From an uncultured Olsenella sp. (GTDB lineage Bacteria > Actinomycetota > Coriobacteriia > Coriobacteriales > Atopobiaceae), in NCBI GenBank assembly GCA_900316105.1, contig ONBR01000025.1, positions 1-38,246 on the forward strand: a stretch of 38,246 nt of DNA. Reading direction: 5' to 3'. A program made the translations under genes and the position numbers. Each line of letters starts with the position of its first letter. Position 1 is the stretch's first letter. Positions 20,052 through 28,306 of the stretch are shown here, piece after piece. Below the pieces are notes generated by a model that saw only the letters and a list, made by a program, of their open reading frames with translations, made no database searches and was not told where the DNA came from.

Positions 20052-20493
20052 TCAGAAAGAGGGCCAGAGGTCGATGACTGTAGGAAACGAACTCACCGTC
20101 TTGCCCACGGATTCGACCCACATGGCATTGTCTCTCTTGCATGGTGGCCCTGGTGGGCTTGCCGTAGAGGCGCCCTTTGCACAGAAGATTTGCCTGGTGC
20201 CCCACACTCGGGTGGCGGAGACGGGGAAGGTGACCGATATCGATCAGGGGGCTCGCTCCCTGAGGGAGGGCGATACACTTCGTCTGGTCCGTCAGAAGGG
20301 AAATCTGGCCGATGCCTGGGCCATCCAGGTCTTCTCTCCCCAGGGACACGAGCTTGGCTTTGTTCCGCGAGACGTGAACCAGATTCTGGCTAGGCTCCTG
20401 GATGGTGGGAAGCATGTCTTTGCCGAGGTAGTGGATGTGAGCCATCGGGATGGTTGGTGGCGTATAGAGATAGCCATCTACTTAGACGATTAG
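20041..20493 (+). CDS. HIRAN domain protein
   Basis: The 150-residue protein starts at the ATG overlapping the previous stop; an ATG at 20074 would shorten it by 11 residues. Residues about 50-145 fit the HIRAN domain, with LREGDTLRLVRQKGNLADAWAIQVF and HELGFVPRDVNQILARLLDGG as the conserved strands. HIRAN domains occur in helicases and nucleases (for example eukaryotic HLTF, where the domain binds 3' DNA ends) and as stand-alone bacterial proteins of unknown role. The tight packing with the J-like and Sel1 genes suggests a shared function. The first 45 residues have no recognisable domain. Confidence 0.82.
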   Translation: MSANQKEGQRSMTVGNELTVLPTDSTHMALSLLHGGPGGLAVEAPFAQKICLVPHTRVAETGKVTDIDQGARSLREGDTLRLVRQKGNLADAWAIQVFSPQGHELGFVPRDVNQILARLLDGGKHVFAEVVDVSHRDGWWRIEIAIYLDD

Positions 20494-20543
20494 GAATGGG
20501 CGGAAGCCCGGCGCCTGGGCGGCGCCGAAGGGAGGAAGGTACC

Positions 20544-21386
20544 ATGCGTGACGACCAGATATTCCTGATCGACCAGACCTATATGAGTCCTGGTGGTCTA
20601 CCTGGACTTACCATCACTGCGCTGATTTACGACGTGGATGATGATGGTCATGAGTTCCCCTGCGGGCGCGTGTTGGAACGCCCATATCCGCCTACCGATG
20701 ACGTCCTGGAGGAATATGGCTTTGACCCCCATGGGGATGACAATCCCGTGGATACGGGTGACTGGGCCGTTCACGAGGGCGCTCGCTTCTACAACGAGGC
20801 CATGTCCTATACCGACCCCTCGGACCACGGAAAACGCATCGACTGCTTTCGCATGGCCGAGCTCCTCTACCTTCATGGGGACGAGGCGGGAAACGTCTAC
20901 GCCTACGTCGACCTTGGCTACATCTACTCCTACGACCGCTGTGAGGGACACTATTGGCGTGGCATGGACGCCCTGGACGCCGATCCCGATGATTTGGACC
21001 CTTATCCCACGAACGAGCGCGCATACAACTTCTACAGGCTTGCCGCCGATGCGGGAGAGCCCCAGTCCTGCTACCGCGTGGGTGACATGCTGCGGTCGGG
21101 CAGGGGGTGCGAGCCAGACCTCAAGGAGGCATTTGCCTGGTATCAGAAGGCCTATCAGCTCGGTCTGAAGGATTCACCCGTGGTCTGGGCTAGCGCGGCC
21201 CTCCGTCTGGCTCGCTGCTACGAGGAAGGCGAGGGTGTGACTCATAGTTTCCAGGAGGCACTGGACTGGTACGATCGAGCCGTCACGGGTCTGGAGATCG
21301 CCGTCCGCCGTGGCCAGCATTGGTACAGGAACTCCCTCCAATCTGCCCGCGATGGCCGTACCCGCTGCGAGCAGGAACTGGAATAG
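20544..21386 (+). CDS. Sel1-repeat protein
   Basis: The 280-residue protein starts at an ATG preceded by GGGAGGAAGG; an upstream in-frame start at 20454 lies inside the HIRAN gene and is unlikely. At least three Sel1/TPR-like helical repeats are visible (for example NERAYNFYRLAADAGEPQSCYRVGDMLRSGRG…KEAFAWYQKAYQLG, then FQEALDWYDRAVTGLE). Sel1 repeats mediate protein-protein contacts. The N-terminal 90 residues are acidic and form a separate, unassigned region. It is the third gene of the unit, 50 bp after the HIRAN gene. Confidence 0.82.
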   Translation: MRDDQIFLIDQTYMSPGGLPGLTITALIYDVDDDGHEFPCGRVLERPYPPTDDVLEEYGFDPHGDDNPVDTGDWAVHEGARFYNEAMSYTDPSDHGKRIDCFRMAELLYLHGDEAGNVYAYVDLGYIYSYDRCEGHYWRGMDALDADPDDLDPYPTNERAYNFYRLAADAGEPQSCYRVGDMLRSGRGCEPDLKEAFAWYQKAYQLGLKDSPVVWASAALRLARCYEEGEGVTHSFQEALDWYDRAVTGLEIAVRRGQHWYRNSLQSARDGRTRCEQELE

Positions 21387-21540
21387 GTGGCAGTTTCTAA
21401 GTATCCAGACAGCTCATCGGTCGACACATGCGACTCTGTCAGAGAATGGAAGTTGCCTACTAGAGATACTGCCTACTTGAGATACGACCTTTTACGGGCT
21501 TGTCTGCAGAAAGACTGTTGAGCCAGGGCAAATTCCAACT

Positions 21541-21643
21541 GATGAGGAGGGAAGGGGCTAGACTTTGCGCCCGCCGCGAGTTCTTCGCCGAAGGCGAAGC
21601 TGTCTGAGCGTCGGATGCATGACCTAGCCCCTCCCCGTCCATC
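21541..21643. ncRNA. Structured intergenic element (possible small RNA or terminator)
   Basis: Between two convergent genes, a long imperfect stem pairs about 21541-21561 with 21624-21643; GGGGCTAG/CTAGCCCC (21554-21561, 21624-21631) is its perfect core. Inside lies a perfect hairpin CTTCGCC-GAA-GGCGAAG (21583-21599). Neither end is followed by a clear T-run, and I find no strong promoter. The pattern does not match SRP RNA, 6S RNA or tmRNA as I know them. It may be a small RNA, a bidirectional terminator or a copy of a genomic repeat. Confidence 0.4.
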
Positions 21644-21669
21644 AGGTGGTCTTGTCTAGGCTTTCTTTC

Positions 21670-23424
21670 CTATTCGAACTGCATCTTGTAGTACCTGGCG
21701 TATGTCCCGCCCTTTGCCAGGAGTTCCTCGTGGGTGCCTCTCTCGGCGACTCGCCCGTCTACGATGGTTGCAATCTCGTCGGCGTCCTTGATGGTGGAGA
21801 GCCTGTGGGCAATGATAATCGTCGTGCGGTCCCTCGCCAGCTCTCCCAGGGACTCCTGGACCAGCGACTCGGATTCGTTGTCCAGGGCACTCGTTGCCTC
21901 GTCGAGTATCAGAATCTTCGGGTTCTTCAGGAAGACGCGTGCTATGGCTATGCGTTGCTTTTGACCGCCGGAAAGACGGGTGCCTCGCTCACCGACCTGG
22001 GTCTCGTAGCCATCGGGGAGCTCGCGGACGAAGTCCTCCACATGCGCCCGTCGCGCCGCCTCTTGGATCTCCCCTATGGTCGCATCAGGCTTTCCGTAGG
22101 CAATGTTGTCGGCAATGGTCCCATCAAAGAGGTAGACGTCCTGCTGGACCAGGCCTATAGCCCCCCTGAGGGACTTCTGGGTCACGTCGCGCACGTCTTG
22201 TCCGTCGATGGATATGGATCCCGAGTTCACGTCGTAGAAGCGGGGCAGGAGGGAGCAGGTGGTGGACTTGCCGCCACCAGAGGGTCCCACCAGGGCCAGG
22301 GTCTCTCCGGGCTGGATATCCAGGGTCAGGCCATCGATGACGGCACCATCCTTGCTATCGTAGGCAAAGTGGACGTCGTCGTAGACGATATGGCCCTGGT
22401 CCACCCTGATTCCTGGCGCTCCAGGCTTGTCCTCGATGTCGGGCTGGGTGTTCAGCACCTCGATGAAGCGGGAGAAGCCCGCGACGGCCTTTTGGAATGT
22501 CTCGGTGAAGTTGAGGATATTGGAGATGGGGTTCGTAAAGAGGGAGATATACAGGGCAAAGGTGGAAAGGTCGATGGCCTCCATCCTTCCCCGTGCGATG
22601 AGCCAGCCTCCCATGACCACGATGGCCACGTTGAGGAATCCCATGAGGACCGCGATGGCGGACTGGTAGATGCCCATGGCATGGTACATGCGGGTCTTTG
22701 AGTCCAGGTAGGCATCGTTGGACTTGCGGAACTTCGAGCGCTCCAGGTCCTCGGCGGCGAAGCTCTTTACCACGCGGACGCCCTCCAGGGAGTCCTCCAG
22801 GCGGCTGTTCACCCCGCTGATGCGGACGCGGTTCTCGTTGAATACCTCCCGCATGCGCATGTTGGCCAGGACGTTAAAGACAACCAACGCTGCGAGCACT
22901 AGGGCCATCACGATGGTGAGCTCGGCGTTAATGGTACCCAGAATCACGAAGGAGCCGATGATTTCGACGATGCCGATGAGCAGGAACTCCGGTCCGTGAT
23001 GGGCGGTCTCGGATATGTCAAAGAGGTCGCTGACCAGGCGGCTCATGAGATCGCCCGACTTGTTCCTGTCAAAGAAGGTGAAGCTCATGCGCTCATAGGC
23101 GTCAAAGAGGTCCTCACGCATGCGACTCTCCATGCGAGCGCCCATGACATGGCCCCAATAGACCACGAAGTATCTGCTGGCAAAGCGGACCAGGTACATG
23201 GCCACCAGACCCACTAGGAGAAAGGCCAGGGCCCCCATGATGGCGTCGGTCCCCTGGGTGAAGAGCCCCTTGGTGAGCCCGCGTAGGATCTGGGGGAAGG
23301 CCAGGTCGATCCCCGCTACCAGGAGGGCGCAGATGATGTCCCCCACGAAGAGGTGGACCTGACCCTGGTAGTAGGAGAGGAAGGTGCGAAGGAGCCGGTG
23401 GGTGCCTGTCTTTTTGCCTGTCAT
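21670..23424 (-). CDS. ABC transporter, fused membrane and ATPase domains (exporter type)
   Basis: The protein has 584 residues from the ATG at 23424, where AAAGG precedes it; an upstream extension of the frame overlaps the RpiR gene and is rejected. The N-terminal about 320 residues form a type-IV exporter membrane domain (FVGDIICALLVAGIDLAFPQILRGL…MREDLFDAYERMSFTFFDRNKSGDLMSRL). The ATPase follows with Walker A GPSGGGKST, signature LSGGQKQRIAIAR, Walker B ILILDEATSALD and the H-loop IIIAHRLST. Such half-transporters work as dimers; with no partner ABC gene here, a homodimer is likely. The substrate is unknown. It lies 73 bp after the RpiR-type regulator on the same strand. Confidence 0.95.
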   Translation of the reverse strand: MTGKKTGTHRLLRTFLSYYQGQVHLFVGDIICALLVAGIDLAFPQILRGLTKGLFTQGTDAIMGALAFLLVGLVAMYLVRFASRYFVVYWGHVMGARMESRMREDLFDAYERMSFTFFDRNKSGDLMSRLVSDLFDISETAHHGPEFLLIGIVEIIGSFVILGTINAELTIVMALVLAALVVFNVLANMRMREVFNENRVRISGVNSRLEDSLEGVRVVKSFAAEDLERSKFRKSNDAYLDSKTRMYHAMGIYQSAIAVLMGFLNVAIVVMGGWLIARGRMEAIDLSTFALYISLFTNPISNILNFTETFQKAVAGFSRFIEVLNTQPDIEDKPGAPGIRVDQGHIVYDDVHFAYDSKDGAVIDGLTLDIQPGETLALVGPSGGGKSTTCSLLPRFYDVNSGSISIDGQDVRDVTQKSLRGAIGLVQQDVYLFDGTIADNIAYGKPDATIGEIQEAARRAHVEDFVRELPDGYETQVGERGTRLSGGQKQRIAIARVFLKNPKILILDEATSALDNESESLVQESLGELARDRTTIIIAHRLSTIKDADEIATIVDGRVAERGTHEELLAKGGTYARYYKMQFE

Positions 23425-23497
23425 GGGTGCCTTTGCGTCGAGGTTGTCCTGCCTCAAAGAGGATAACCCATCAGCACAGTGGGATGCCCAATCGCGC

Positions 23498-24373
23498 CTA
23501 GCCCTGGGTGGGGTAGGGCTTGGTCCCATCCAGCTTGGTGACGGAGAGTGCCTGTCGGGTCCGATGGAGGGACTCGTTGACGCCGGGTAGTCTGAACATC
23601 ATGGCGGTGTAGAGGGAGTCGATCAGGGCCAGCATGGCAATTCGGCTAGAAAGGGTCTCGGACCTGTAGCCAATCTCCTCGGAGGTCGATACCAGGATGG
23701 CGTCGGCATAGGTTGAGATGGGTTTGATGGGATGGCTGGTTATCAGGATTACCTGGGCCCCGGCCTCCTTGGCCACCTGGGCCACCTCCACCATCCCCTC
23801 CGTGAGTCCCGAGTGGGTGATCACGAAGGCACAGTCATCGCTGGCCAGAAGGGCGGCCTGGCTCAGCTGCATGTGATAGTCGGCGATGTACTGGCAGGGC
23901 ATGGGGGAGCGAAGGAACTTGTGAAAGGCGTCGTAGGCAACGGCATTGGCCGCTCCGCTCCCAAAGAAGGTGACGCGCTTGGCCGCAAGGAGGATGTCTA
24001 GGGCATGATCCAGCTGGTCGGCGTCAAAGAGGGCCATGGTGTCCTGGAGGGACTTGATGGTGGACTGGAAGACCTCGCTGGCGATGACCTTCATGGGGGC
24101 GTCGGGGGTGATGTCCTCGTGAACCGAGACCAGGGGGTCGAAGGCCTCGGAGAGAAGATCGTTGCGAAAGTCCCGGTAGCCCCTATAGCCCAGCTTACGC
24201 GTGAACTTGAAGACCGTGGAGTCGGCCACTCCCAGGCGGGCCGCAAGCTCGCTGATGGTCATCACGGAGGCCTCCTTGGTGTTCTCCGTGATGAACTTGG
24301 CGATGCGTTGCTCGGTAGTCGAGAGGGAGGGCAGGGCCTTCCTGATGGAGAGCATGGCCGAGTTGGTTGCCAT
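23498..24373 (-). CDS. RpiR/MurR family transcriptional regulator (HTH + SIS)
   Basis: The protein has 291 residues from the ATG at 24373, preceded by AGGAAAGG. Residues 1-75 form the RpiR-type helix-turn-helix (MTISELAARLGVADSTVFKFTRKLGYRGYRDFR). Residues about 110-250 form a SIS phosphosugar-binding domain (RVTFFGSGAANAVAYDAFHKF, DCAFVITHSGLTEGMVEVAQVAKEAGAQVILITSHP). It is divergent from gnd-ulaC-ulaA-ulaB-ulaG, so it probably senses a sugar phosphate and controls that operon. This is inferred from context; E. coli uses the unrelated UlaR repressor for ula genes. Confidence 0.93.
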   Translation of the reverse strand: MATNSAMLSIRKALPSLSTTEQRIAKFITENTKEASVMTISELAARLGVADSTVFKFTRKLGYRGYRDFRNDLLSEAFDPLVSVHEDITPDAPMKVIASEVFQSTIKSLQDTMALFDADQLDHALDILLAAKRVTFFGSGAANAVAYDAFHKFLRSPMPCQYIADYHMQLSQAALLASDDCAFVITHSGLTEGMVEVAQVAKEAGAQVILITSHPIKPISTYADAILVSTSEEIGYRSETLSSRIAMLALIDSLYTAMMFRLPGVNESLHRTRQALSVTKLDGTKPYPTQG

Positions 24374-24448
24374 GGTTAGTCCTTTCCTGGATGGGGCGAC
24401 CCAAAGCGCCGCTCTCAGTAGCAGTCTGAACATATTTTCTCACTCATA

Positions 24449-24460
24449 GGAAAATTTTCC
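24449..24460. promoter_or_regulatory. Candidate operator (12-bp palindrome) for the RpiR regulator
   Basis: GGAAAATTTTCC is a perfect palindrome 76 bp upstream of the rpiR-type start, in the divergent promoter region shared with gnd. RpiR-family sites often contain GAAA/TTTC half-sites. A related half, CGGAAAAAATTT, follows at 24467-24478. Confidence 0.45.
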
Positions 24461-24530
24461 AAAATTCGGAAAAAATTTACGTATTCTGACTTGGCAAAAG
24501 AAAAAAATTATCTAAACTACAAGTCAAGTT

Positions 24531-24544
24531 AGAAAAAAATTTCT
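24531..24544. promoter_or_regulatory. Candidate second operator near gnd
   Basis: AGAAA-AAAA-TTTCT is an inverted repeat 35 bp before the gnd ATG and resembles the GAAA/TTTC pattern at 24449-24460. Because the region is A/T-rich, chance is a real alternative. Confidence 0.3.
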
Positions 24545-24578
24545 TACACACGGTAGTGTGGGAAAGGAAACAGAGCAC

Positions 24579-26009
24579 ATGGGCAGCTACGTGGGCGTGT
24601 TCGGAATGGGTGTCATGGGCCAGAGCCTGGCACTCAACATAGCCAACCACGGCTACGCCGTCTCGGTCTACAACCGGCACGACGAGGCAACCAAGGACTT
24701 CATGGCCGGGCGGGTGAGGACCGACCAGCAGAGGCAGCTGGTGACTCCCACCTACGACCTGGAAGGCTTCGTCCAGTCCCTGGACAGGCCCCGCAAGGTC
24801 ATCCTGATGGTCAAGGCAGGTCCCGTGGTGGACGCCGTCACCGACTCCCTTCTTCCGTACCTTGAGAAGGGCGACATCGTTATAGACGCTGGCAACACCT
24901 TCTATCAGGACACCGAGCGTCGCATGGAGGCCTACGCCCAGAAGGGTATCAACTTCTTTGGCATGGGCGTCTCCGGTGGTGAGAAGGGCGCCCTCGAGGG
25001 TCCCTCGATCATGCCCTCAGGCGACCGTGCCCTCTATGACAACTACCTTGGAAAGCTCCTGACCGACATCTCCGCCCACACCGCGGATGGCGCCCCCTGC
25101 TGTGACTACATCGGTAAGGGAGGGTCAGGTCACTACGTCAAGATGGTCCACAACGGCATCGAGTACGGCGACATCCAGATCATCGACGAGGCCTACTTCA
25201 TCATGAAGAACCTCCTCAAGATGTCCAATGCCCAGATGGCTGACGTCTTCGAGACCTGGAACAAGGGTCGCCTGGACTCCTTCCTCATCGACATCACCTA
25301 CAAGATCCTCCGCGAGAAGGACGACCTCACCGAGGACGACCTGATCGACCACATCCTGGACGAGTCCGGCCAGAAGGGCACCGGCATGTGGACGGCCCAG
25401 GAGGGCCTGGAGATGCATGTGGCCATCCCCACCATGGCCGAGGCCGTCTTTGCCCGCAACCTCTCGGCAGTCAAGGGCGAGCGCGTGGCAGCCTCCCTGG
25501 TCTTTGCCGACAAGCCCGTCGTGTCCATCGAGGACCGCGACGCCTTCCTGGTGGACCTGGAGCAAGCCGTCTACGCTTCCAAGATCATGTCCTACGCCCA
25601 GGGCTTCCAGCTTCTGGACAAGGCCTCCAGGCAGCATGACTGGGGTCTCAAGCTGGGCGACATCGCCCTGCTCTGGCGCGAGGGCTGCATCATCCGGGCC
25701 AAGTTCCTGGGCCGGATCAAGTCTGCCTACGACGAGGGCGACGTGGTCAACCTCATGATGACCGACGAGTTCCGCGACGAGATCAAGGCGGCCGTCCCCG
25801 GCTGGCGCCGTGTGGTGGTCAAGGCCCTGGAGGGCGGGGTCTACGCCCCCACCCTGGCCAACTCCCTCATGTACTTCGACGGCTACACCTCCGAGAAGCT
25901 GGCGGCCAATATGTGCCAGGCCCAGCGCGATTGGTTCGGCGCCCACACCTACCACCGCGATGACCGTCCACACGAGGAGTCCTTCCACCACCAGTGGGAG
26001 CAGTTCTAG
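24579..26009 (+). CDS. gnd: 6-phosphogluconate dehydrogenase, decarboxylating
   Basis: The protein has 476 residues from the ATG preceded by GGAAAGGAAAC; a GTG at 24558 would add seven. The Rossmann motif is FGMGVMGQSLALNIANHGY. The active-site segments GVSGGEKGALEGPSIMPSGD, KGGSGHYVKMVHNGIEYGD (catalytic Lys and Glu, substrate-binding Asn) and GTGMWTAQEGLE are intact. The enzyme normally converts 6-phosphogluconate to ribulose 5-phosphate and CO2. The NADP-binding NR(T/S) motif reads NRHDEATKDF, with His replacing the usual Thr/Ser, so cofactor preference may differ. It heads an ascorbate PTS operon rather than a pentose-phosphate cluster, which makes a role in ascorbate breakdown worth testing. 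Confidence 0.95.
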   Translation: MGSYVGVFGMGVMGQSLALNIANHGYAVSVYNRHDEATKDFMAGRVRTDQQRQLVTPTYDLEGFVQSLDRPRKVILMVKAGPVVDAVTDSLLPYLEKGDIVIDAGNTFYQDTERRMEAYAQKGINFFGMGVSGGEKGALEGPSIMPSGDRALYDNYLGKLLTDISAHTADGAPCCDYIGKGGSGHYVKMVHNGIEYGDIQIIDEAYFIMKNLLKMSNAQMADVFETWNKGRLDSFLIDITYKILREKDDLTEDDLIDHILDESGQKGTGMWTAQEGLEMHVAIPTMAEAVFARNLSAVKGERVAASLVFADKPVVSIEDRDAFLVDLEQAVYASKIMSYAQGFQLLDKASRQHDWGLKLGDIALLWREGCIIRAKFLGRIKSAYDEGDVVNLMMTDEFRDEIKAAVPGWRRVVVKALEGGVYAPTLANSLMYFDGYTSEKLAANMCQAQRDWFGAHTYHRDDRPHEESFHHQWEQF

Positions 26010-26021
26010 AAGGCAGTATTG

Positions 26022-26037
26022 CCCGCCTGCTGGCGGG
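26022..26037 (+). other. Intercistronic hairpin between gnd and ulaC
   Basis: CCCGCC-TGCT-GGCGGG forms a 6-bp GC stem with a tetraloop, followed by TTGG rather than a T-run. It may stabilise or separate transcript segments; it is too weak to call a terminator. Confidence 0.4.
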
Positions 26038-26066
26038 TTGGCTAGACGACGACTAAGGAGTCTCGA

Positions 26067-26528
26067 ATGTCAGAAGACATCATCCGCATGAAGGGGGAGG
26101 ACATCCAGCTCCAGGCCCATGCCAAGGACTGGAAGGATGCCCTGGCCCTGGCGGCCCGCCCGCTCATCGAGCGCGGCGACATCGACGAGGGCTACATCAC
26201 CTCCATGGTGGAGGCCGTGGAGAAGCTGGGTCCCTACATCGTGATCGCTCCCGGCCTGGCCCTGGGTCACGCACGGCCCAACGAGTCGGTCCACGCGCCC
26301 TGCATCGCCATCGCGACCCTCGACGAGCCCGTGGAGTTCGGTAGCAAGGACAACGATCCCGTGGACATAGTGGTGGTTCTCGCTGCGGTGGACGACAACG
26401 CCCACATCGCGCTGCTTCAGAAGATGGTCCTCTTCCTCAACGAGGAGGGTGCCTTCGAGAAGCTGCGCGCGGCACGTACGCGCCAGGAGGCGCAGGACAT
26501 AGCGGACGCAATCAATAAGGAGGCGTAA
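26067..26528 (+). CDS. ulaC: PTS EIIA component, ascorbate type (UlaC-like)
   Basis: The 153-residue protein belongs to the fructose/mannitol-type EIIA fold used by ascorbate PTS systems. The phosphorylated histidine is H68 in ALGHARP, preceded by GDIDEGYITSMVEAVEKLGPYIVIAPGLA and followed by DPVDIVVVLAAVDDNAHIALLQ. EIIA passes phosphate from HPr to EIIB. AAGGAG precedes the ATG. The EIIC gene starts only 3 bp after its stop. Assignment to ascorbate rests mostly on the neighbouring UlaA and UlaG genes. Confidence 0.9.
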   Translation: MSEDIIRMKGEDIQLQAHAKDWKDALALAARPLIERGDIDEGYITSMVEAVEKLGPYIVIAPGLALGHARPNESVHAPCIAIATLDEPVEFGSKDNDPVDIVVVLAAVDDNAHIALLQKMVLFLNEEGAFEKLRAARTRQEAQDIADAINKEA

Positions 26529-26531
26529 GGA

Positions 26532-27848
26532 ATGGACGTACTGAACTTTATCGTGTACCAGTTGCTCAGCAACCAGACCATCTTCATGGGCATCATCGCC
26601 CTCTTGGGTCTCATCCTGCAGAAGAAGACGGTCCCCCAGACCATCGACGGCGTGGTGAAGACGGTCGTCGGCCTGCTCGTGCTCTCCTCGGGCGCCGGCA
26701 TCATCTTCTCCTCCCTCTCCCAGGTGGTTACCGCCCTCAACACCAGCATGGGCGTGGAGGGTGTCCTGCCCATCAATGACGCCGCCGGCGCCATGGTTCT
26801 CTCGCTGGAGACCTACGGCACCAACGCGGTTCTCATCTTCCTCTGCGCCTTCCTCCTTCACCTGGTCATGGTTCGCCTTGTGCCGGGCAAGGACTTCAAG
26901 AACGTCTACCTGACGGCGCACCTGGCCCTTTACCACGCCTGCTTCATGTCCGTGACCCTGCCCGTCGTCCTCAACACCGACAACTCGGTCCTGATCATCG
27001 TCGTGGCCACCATCCTGAACGCCTGCTACTACACCTTCTCCCCGGCAATCACCCGCAAGCTCTCCCGTGATTGGACCGGCGACACCATCACCCTGGGCTT
27101 CATGGACCAGGTTGGCTCCCTGATCGCCACCTGGGCCGGCAAGGTCTTCGGCTCCAAGGACCCCGAGCAGGACGCCGACAAGCTCAAGCTCCCCAAGTGG
27201 GCCTCCATGTTCCGTGACAATACCGTGGTCCTCTTCTTCCTGATGCCCATCATCTTCGTTGGCATGGGCCTGGCCGTGGGCCAGCAGGGTATCGACGAGC
27301 TCATCGGCGGCGGTGCCGAGGCCACCAACTGGATTATCTGGCTGATCATCCAGGCCTGGACCTTCACTGCCGGCATCGTGATCCTGCTCCAGGGCGTCCG
27401 CATGTTCGTCGGCTCCATCGTCCCCGCCTTCCAGGGCATCTCCGAGAAGTTCCTCCCCGGCGCCGTCCCCGCCCTGGATGCCCCGACCTTCTTCCCCTTC
27501 TCTCCCATGGGCGGCATGTTCGGCTTCATCGGCTCCTCCATCGGCGCCATCCTGGTCTGCCTGCTCACCATCGTCCTTCACTCGCCTGTCATCGTCTTTC
27601 CCAGTCCGATCATCATGTACTTTGACGGCAACGTCATGGGCGTCTTTGGCAACAAGGCCGGCGGTTGGCGCGGTGCCATCGCGGCAGGCCTCATCACCGG
27701 CATGATCACCTCTGCGGCTGCCATCCTCTTCTATCCCCTCACCGGTGTCATGTTCGGCTCTGGTATCACCTGGTCCAACATCGACTACGCCATCGTCTGG
27801 ATGCCAGTCATGTACGTCCTCAAGTTCATCTTCGGCATCTTCGCCTAA
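26532..27848 (+). CDS. ulaA: PTS EIIC component, ascorbate permease UlaA
   Basis: The 438-residue polytopic membrane protein starts MDVLNFIVYQLLSNQTIFMG and continues LLGLILQKKTVPQTIDGVVKTVVGLLVLSSGAG, the typical UlaA/SgaT N-terminus. TAHLALYHACFM and the long hydrophobic segments through residue 435 also fit. It takes up L-ascorbate with phosphorylation to L-ascorbate 6-phosphate by EIIB. AAGGAGGCGTAAGG lies ahead of the ATG. The 72-bp gap before ulaB contains a ribosome-binding site but no clear terminator. Confidence 0.95.
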   Translation: MDVLNFIVYQLLSNQTIFMGIIALLGLILQKKTVPQTIDGVVKTVVGLLVLSSGAGIIFSSLSQVVTALNTSMGVEGVLPINDAAGAMVLSLETYGTNAVLIFLCAFLLHLVMVRLVPGKDFKNVYLTAHLALYHACFMSVTLPVVLNTDNSVLIIVVATILNACYYTFSPAITRKLSRDWTGDTITLGFMDQVGSLIATWAGKVFGSKDPEQDADKLKLPKWASMFRDNTVVLFFLMPIIFVGMGLAVGQQGIDELIGGGAEATNWIIWLIIQAWTFTAGIVILLQGVRMFVGSIVPAFQGISEKFLPGAVPALDAPTFFPFSPMGGMFGFIGSSIGAILVCLLTIVLHSPVIVFPSPIIMYFDGNVMGVFGNKAGGWRGAIAAGLITGMITSAAAILFYPLTGVMFGSGITWSNIDYAIVWMPVMYVLKFIFGIFA

Positions 27849-27920
27849 GGTTTCGTCCGTCAACCATACGCAAACAAGCCTTGGGAACAAGATCCCGGGC
27901 ACAGAAAGAAGGAGACAGCA

Positions 27921-28190
27921 ATGAAGATCGTGGCAGTGTGCAGCTTTGGTGTGGGTTCTAGCGTCATCGCAAAGATGAACATCGAGAAGGTCCTCAAGGC
28001 AGAGGGTCGCGACGACATCATGGTCGAGACGGCCGATCTGGGCAGCGTGACCGGCTCCGACGGCGACCTCTTCGTGACCACCAACGAGATCTTTGAGAAC
28101 TTCCCCGAGGAGCTCAAGGACAAGACCATCGTCCTCAACAACTTCATCGACCAGGCTGCCATCAAGGAGGGCATCGACCCCCGCCTCTAG
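27921..28190 (+). CDS. ulaB: PTS EIIB component, ascorbate type (UlaB-like)
   Basis: This 89-residue protein of the lactose/cellobiose-like EIIB fold carries the phosphocysteine at C7 (MKIVAVCSFGVGSSVIAKM). UlaB-type proteins carry phosphate from UlaC to the incoming sugar at UlaA. AAGGAGACAGC precedes the ATG. The gene order C-A-B differs from the E. coli ulaABC order. Confidence 0.9.
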   Translation: MKIVAVCSFGVGSSVIAKMNIEKVLKAEGRDDIMVETADLGSVTGSDGDLFVTTNEIFENFPEELKDKTIVLNNFIDQAAIKEGIDPRL

Positions 28191-28221
28191 GTCTGAGTCC
28201 AACTAGTAAGCATTGAGTCCG

Positions 28222-28264
28222 CGCCGCGGTGCATCGGATGCCTGGCATCGCATGCGCCGCGGCG
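28222..28264 (+). other. Long hairpin between ulaB and ulaG
   Basis: CGCCGCGG (28222-28229) pairs with CCGCGGCG (28257-28264). The stem continues through GCAT/ATGC and, after a 2x2 internal loop, GATGC/GCATC, closing on a 3-base loop, for about 18 pairs in all. TCTTATAT follows, with no proper T-run. It may attenuate read-through into ulaG or stabilise the PTS mRNA. Confidence 0.6.
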
Positions 28265-28306
28265 TCTTATATGGCCCCGGGCGGGCCGAGGAAGAAGGGA
28301 ACAGCC

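Noticed and set aside
21646..22701. Plus-strand open frame of 351 codons opposite the ABC transporter gene
   Set aside because: The minus strand encodes intact Walker A, signature and Walker B motifs in the same bases. The plus frame shows none.
26070..28202. Long minus-strand open frame of 710 codons opposite the ula PTS genes
   Set aside because: The plus-strand genes have clear family motifs and ribosome-binding sites. The antisense frame is rich in Asp, Gly, His and Glu and has no recognisable domain, as expected from GC-rich codon bias.
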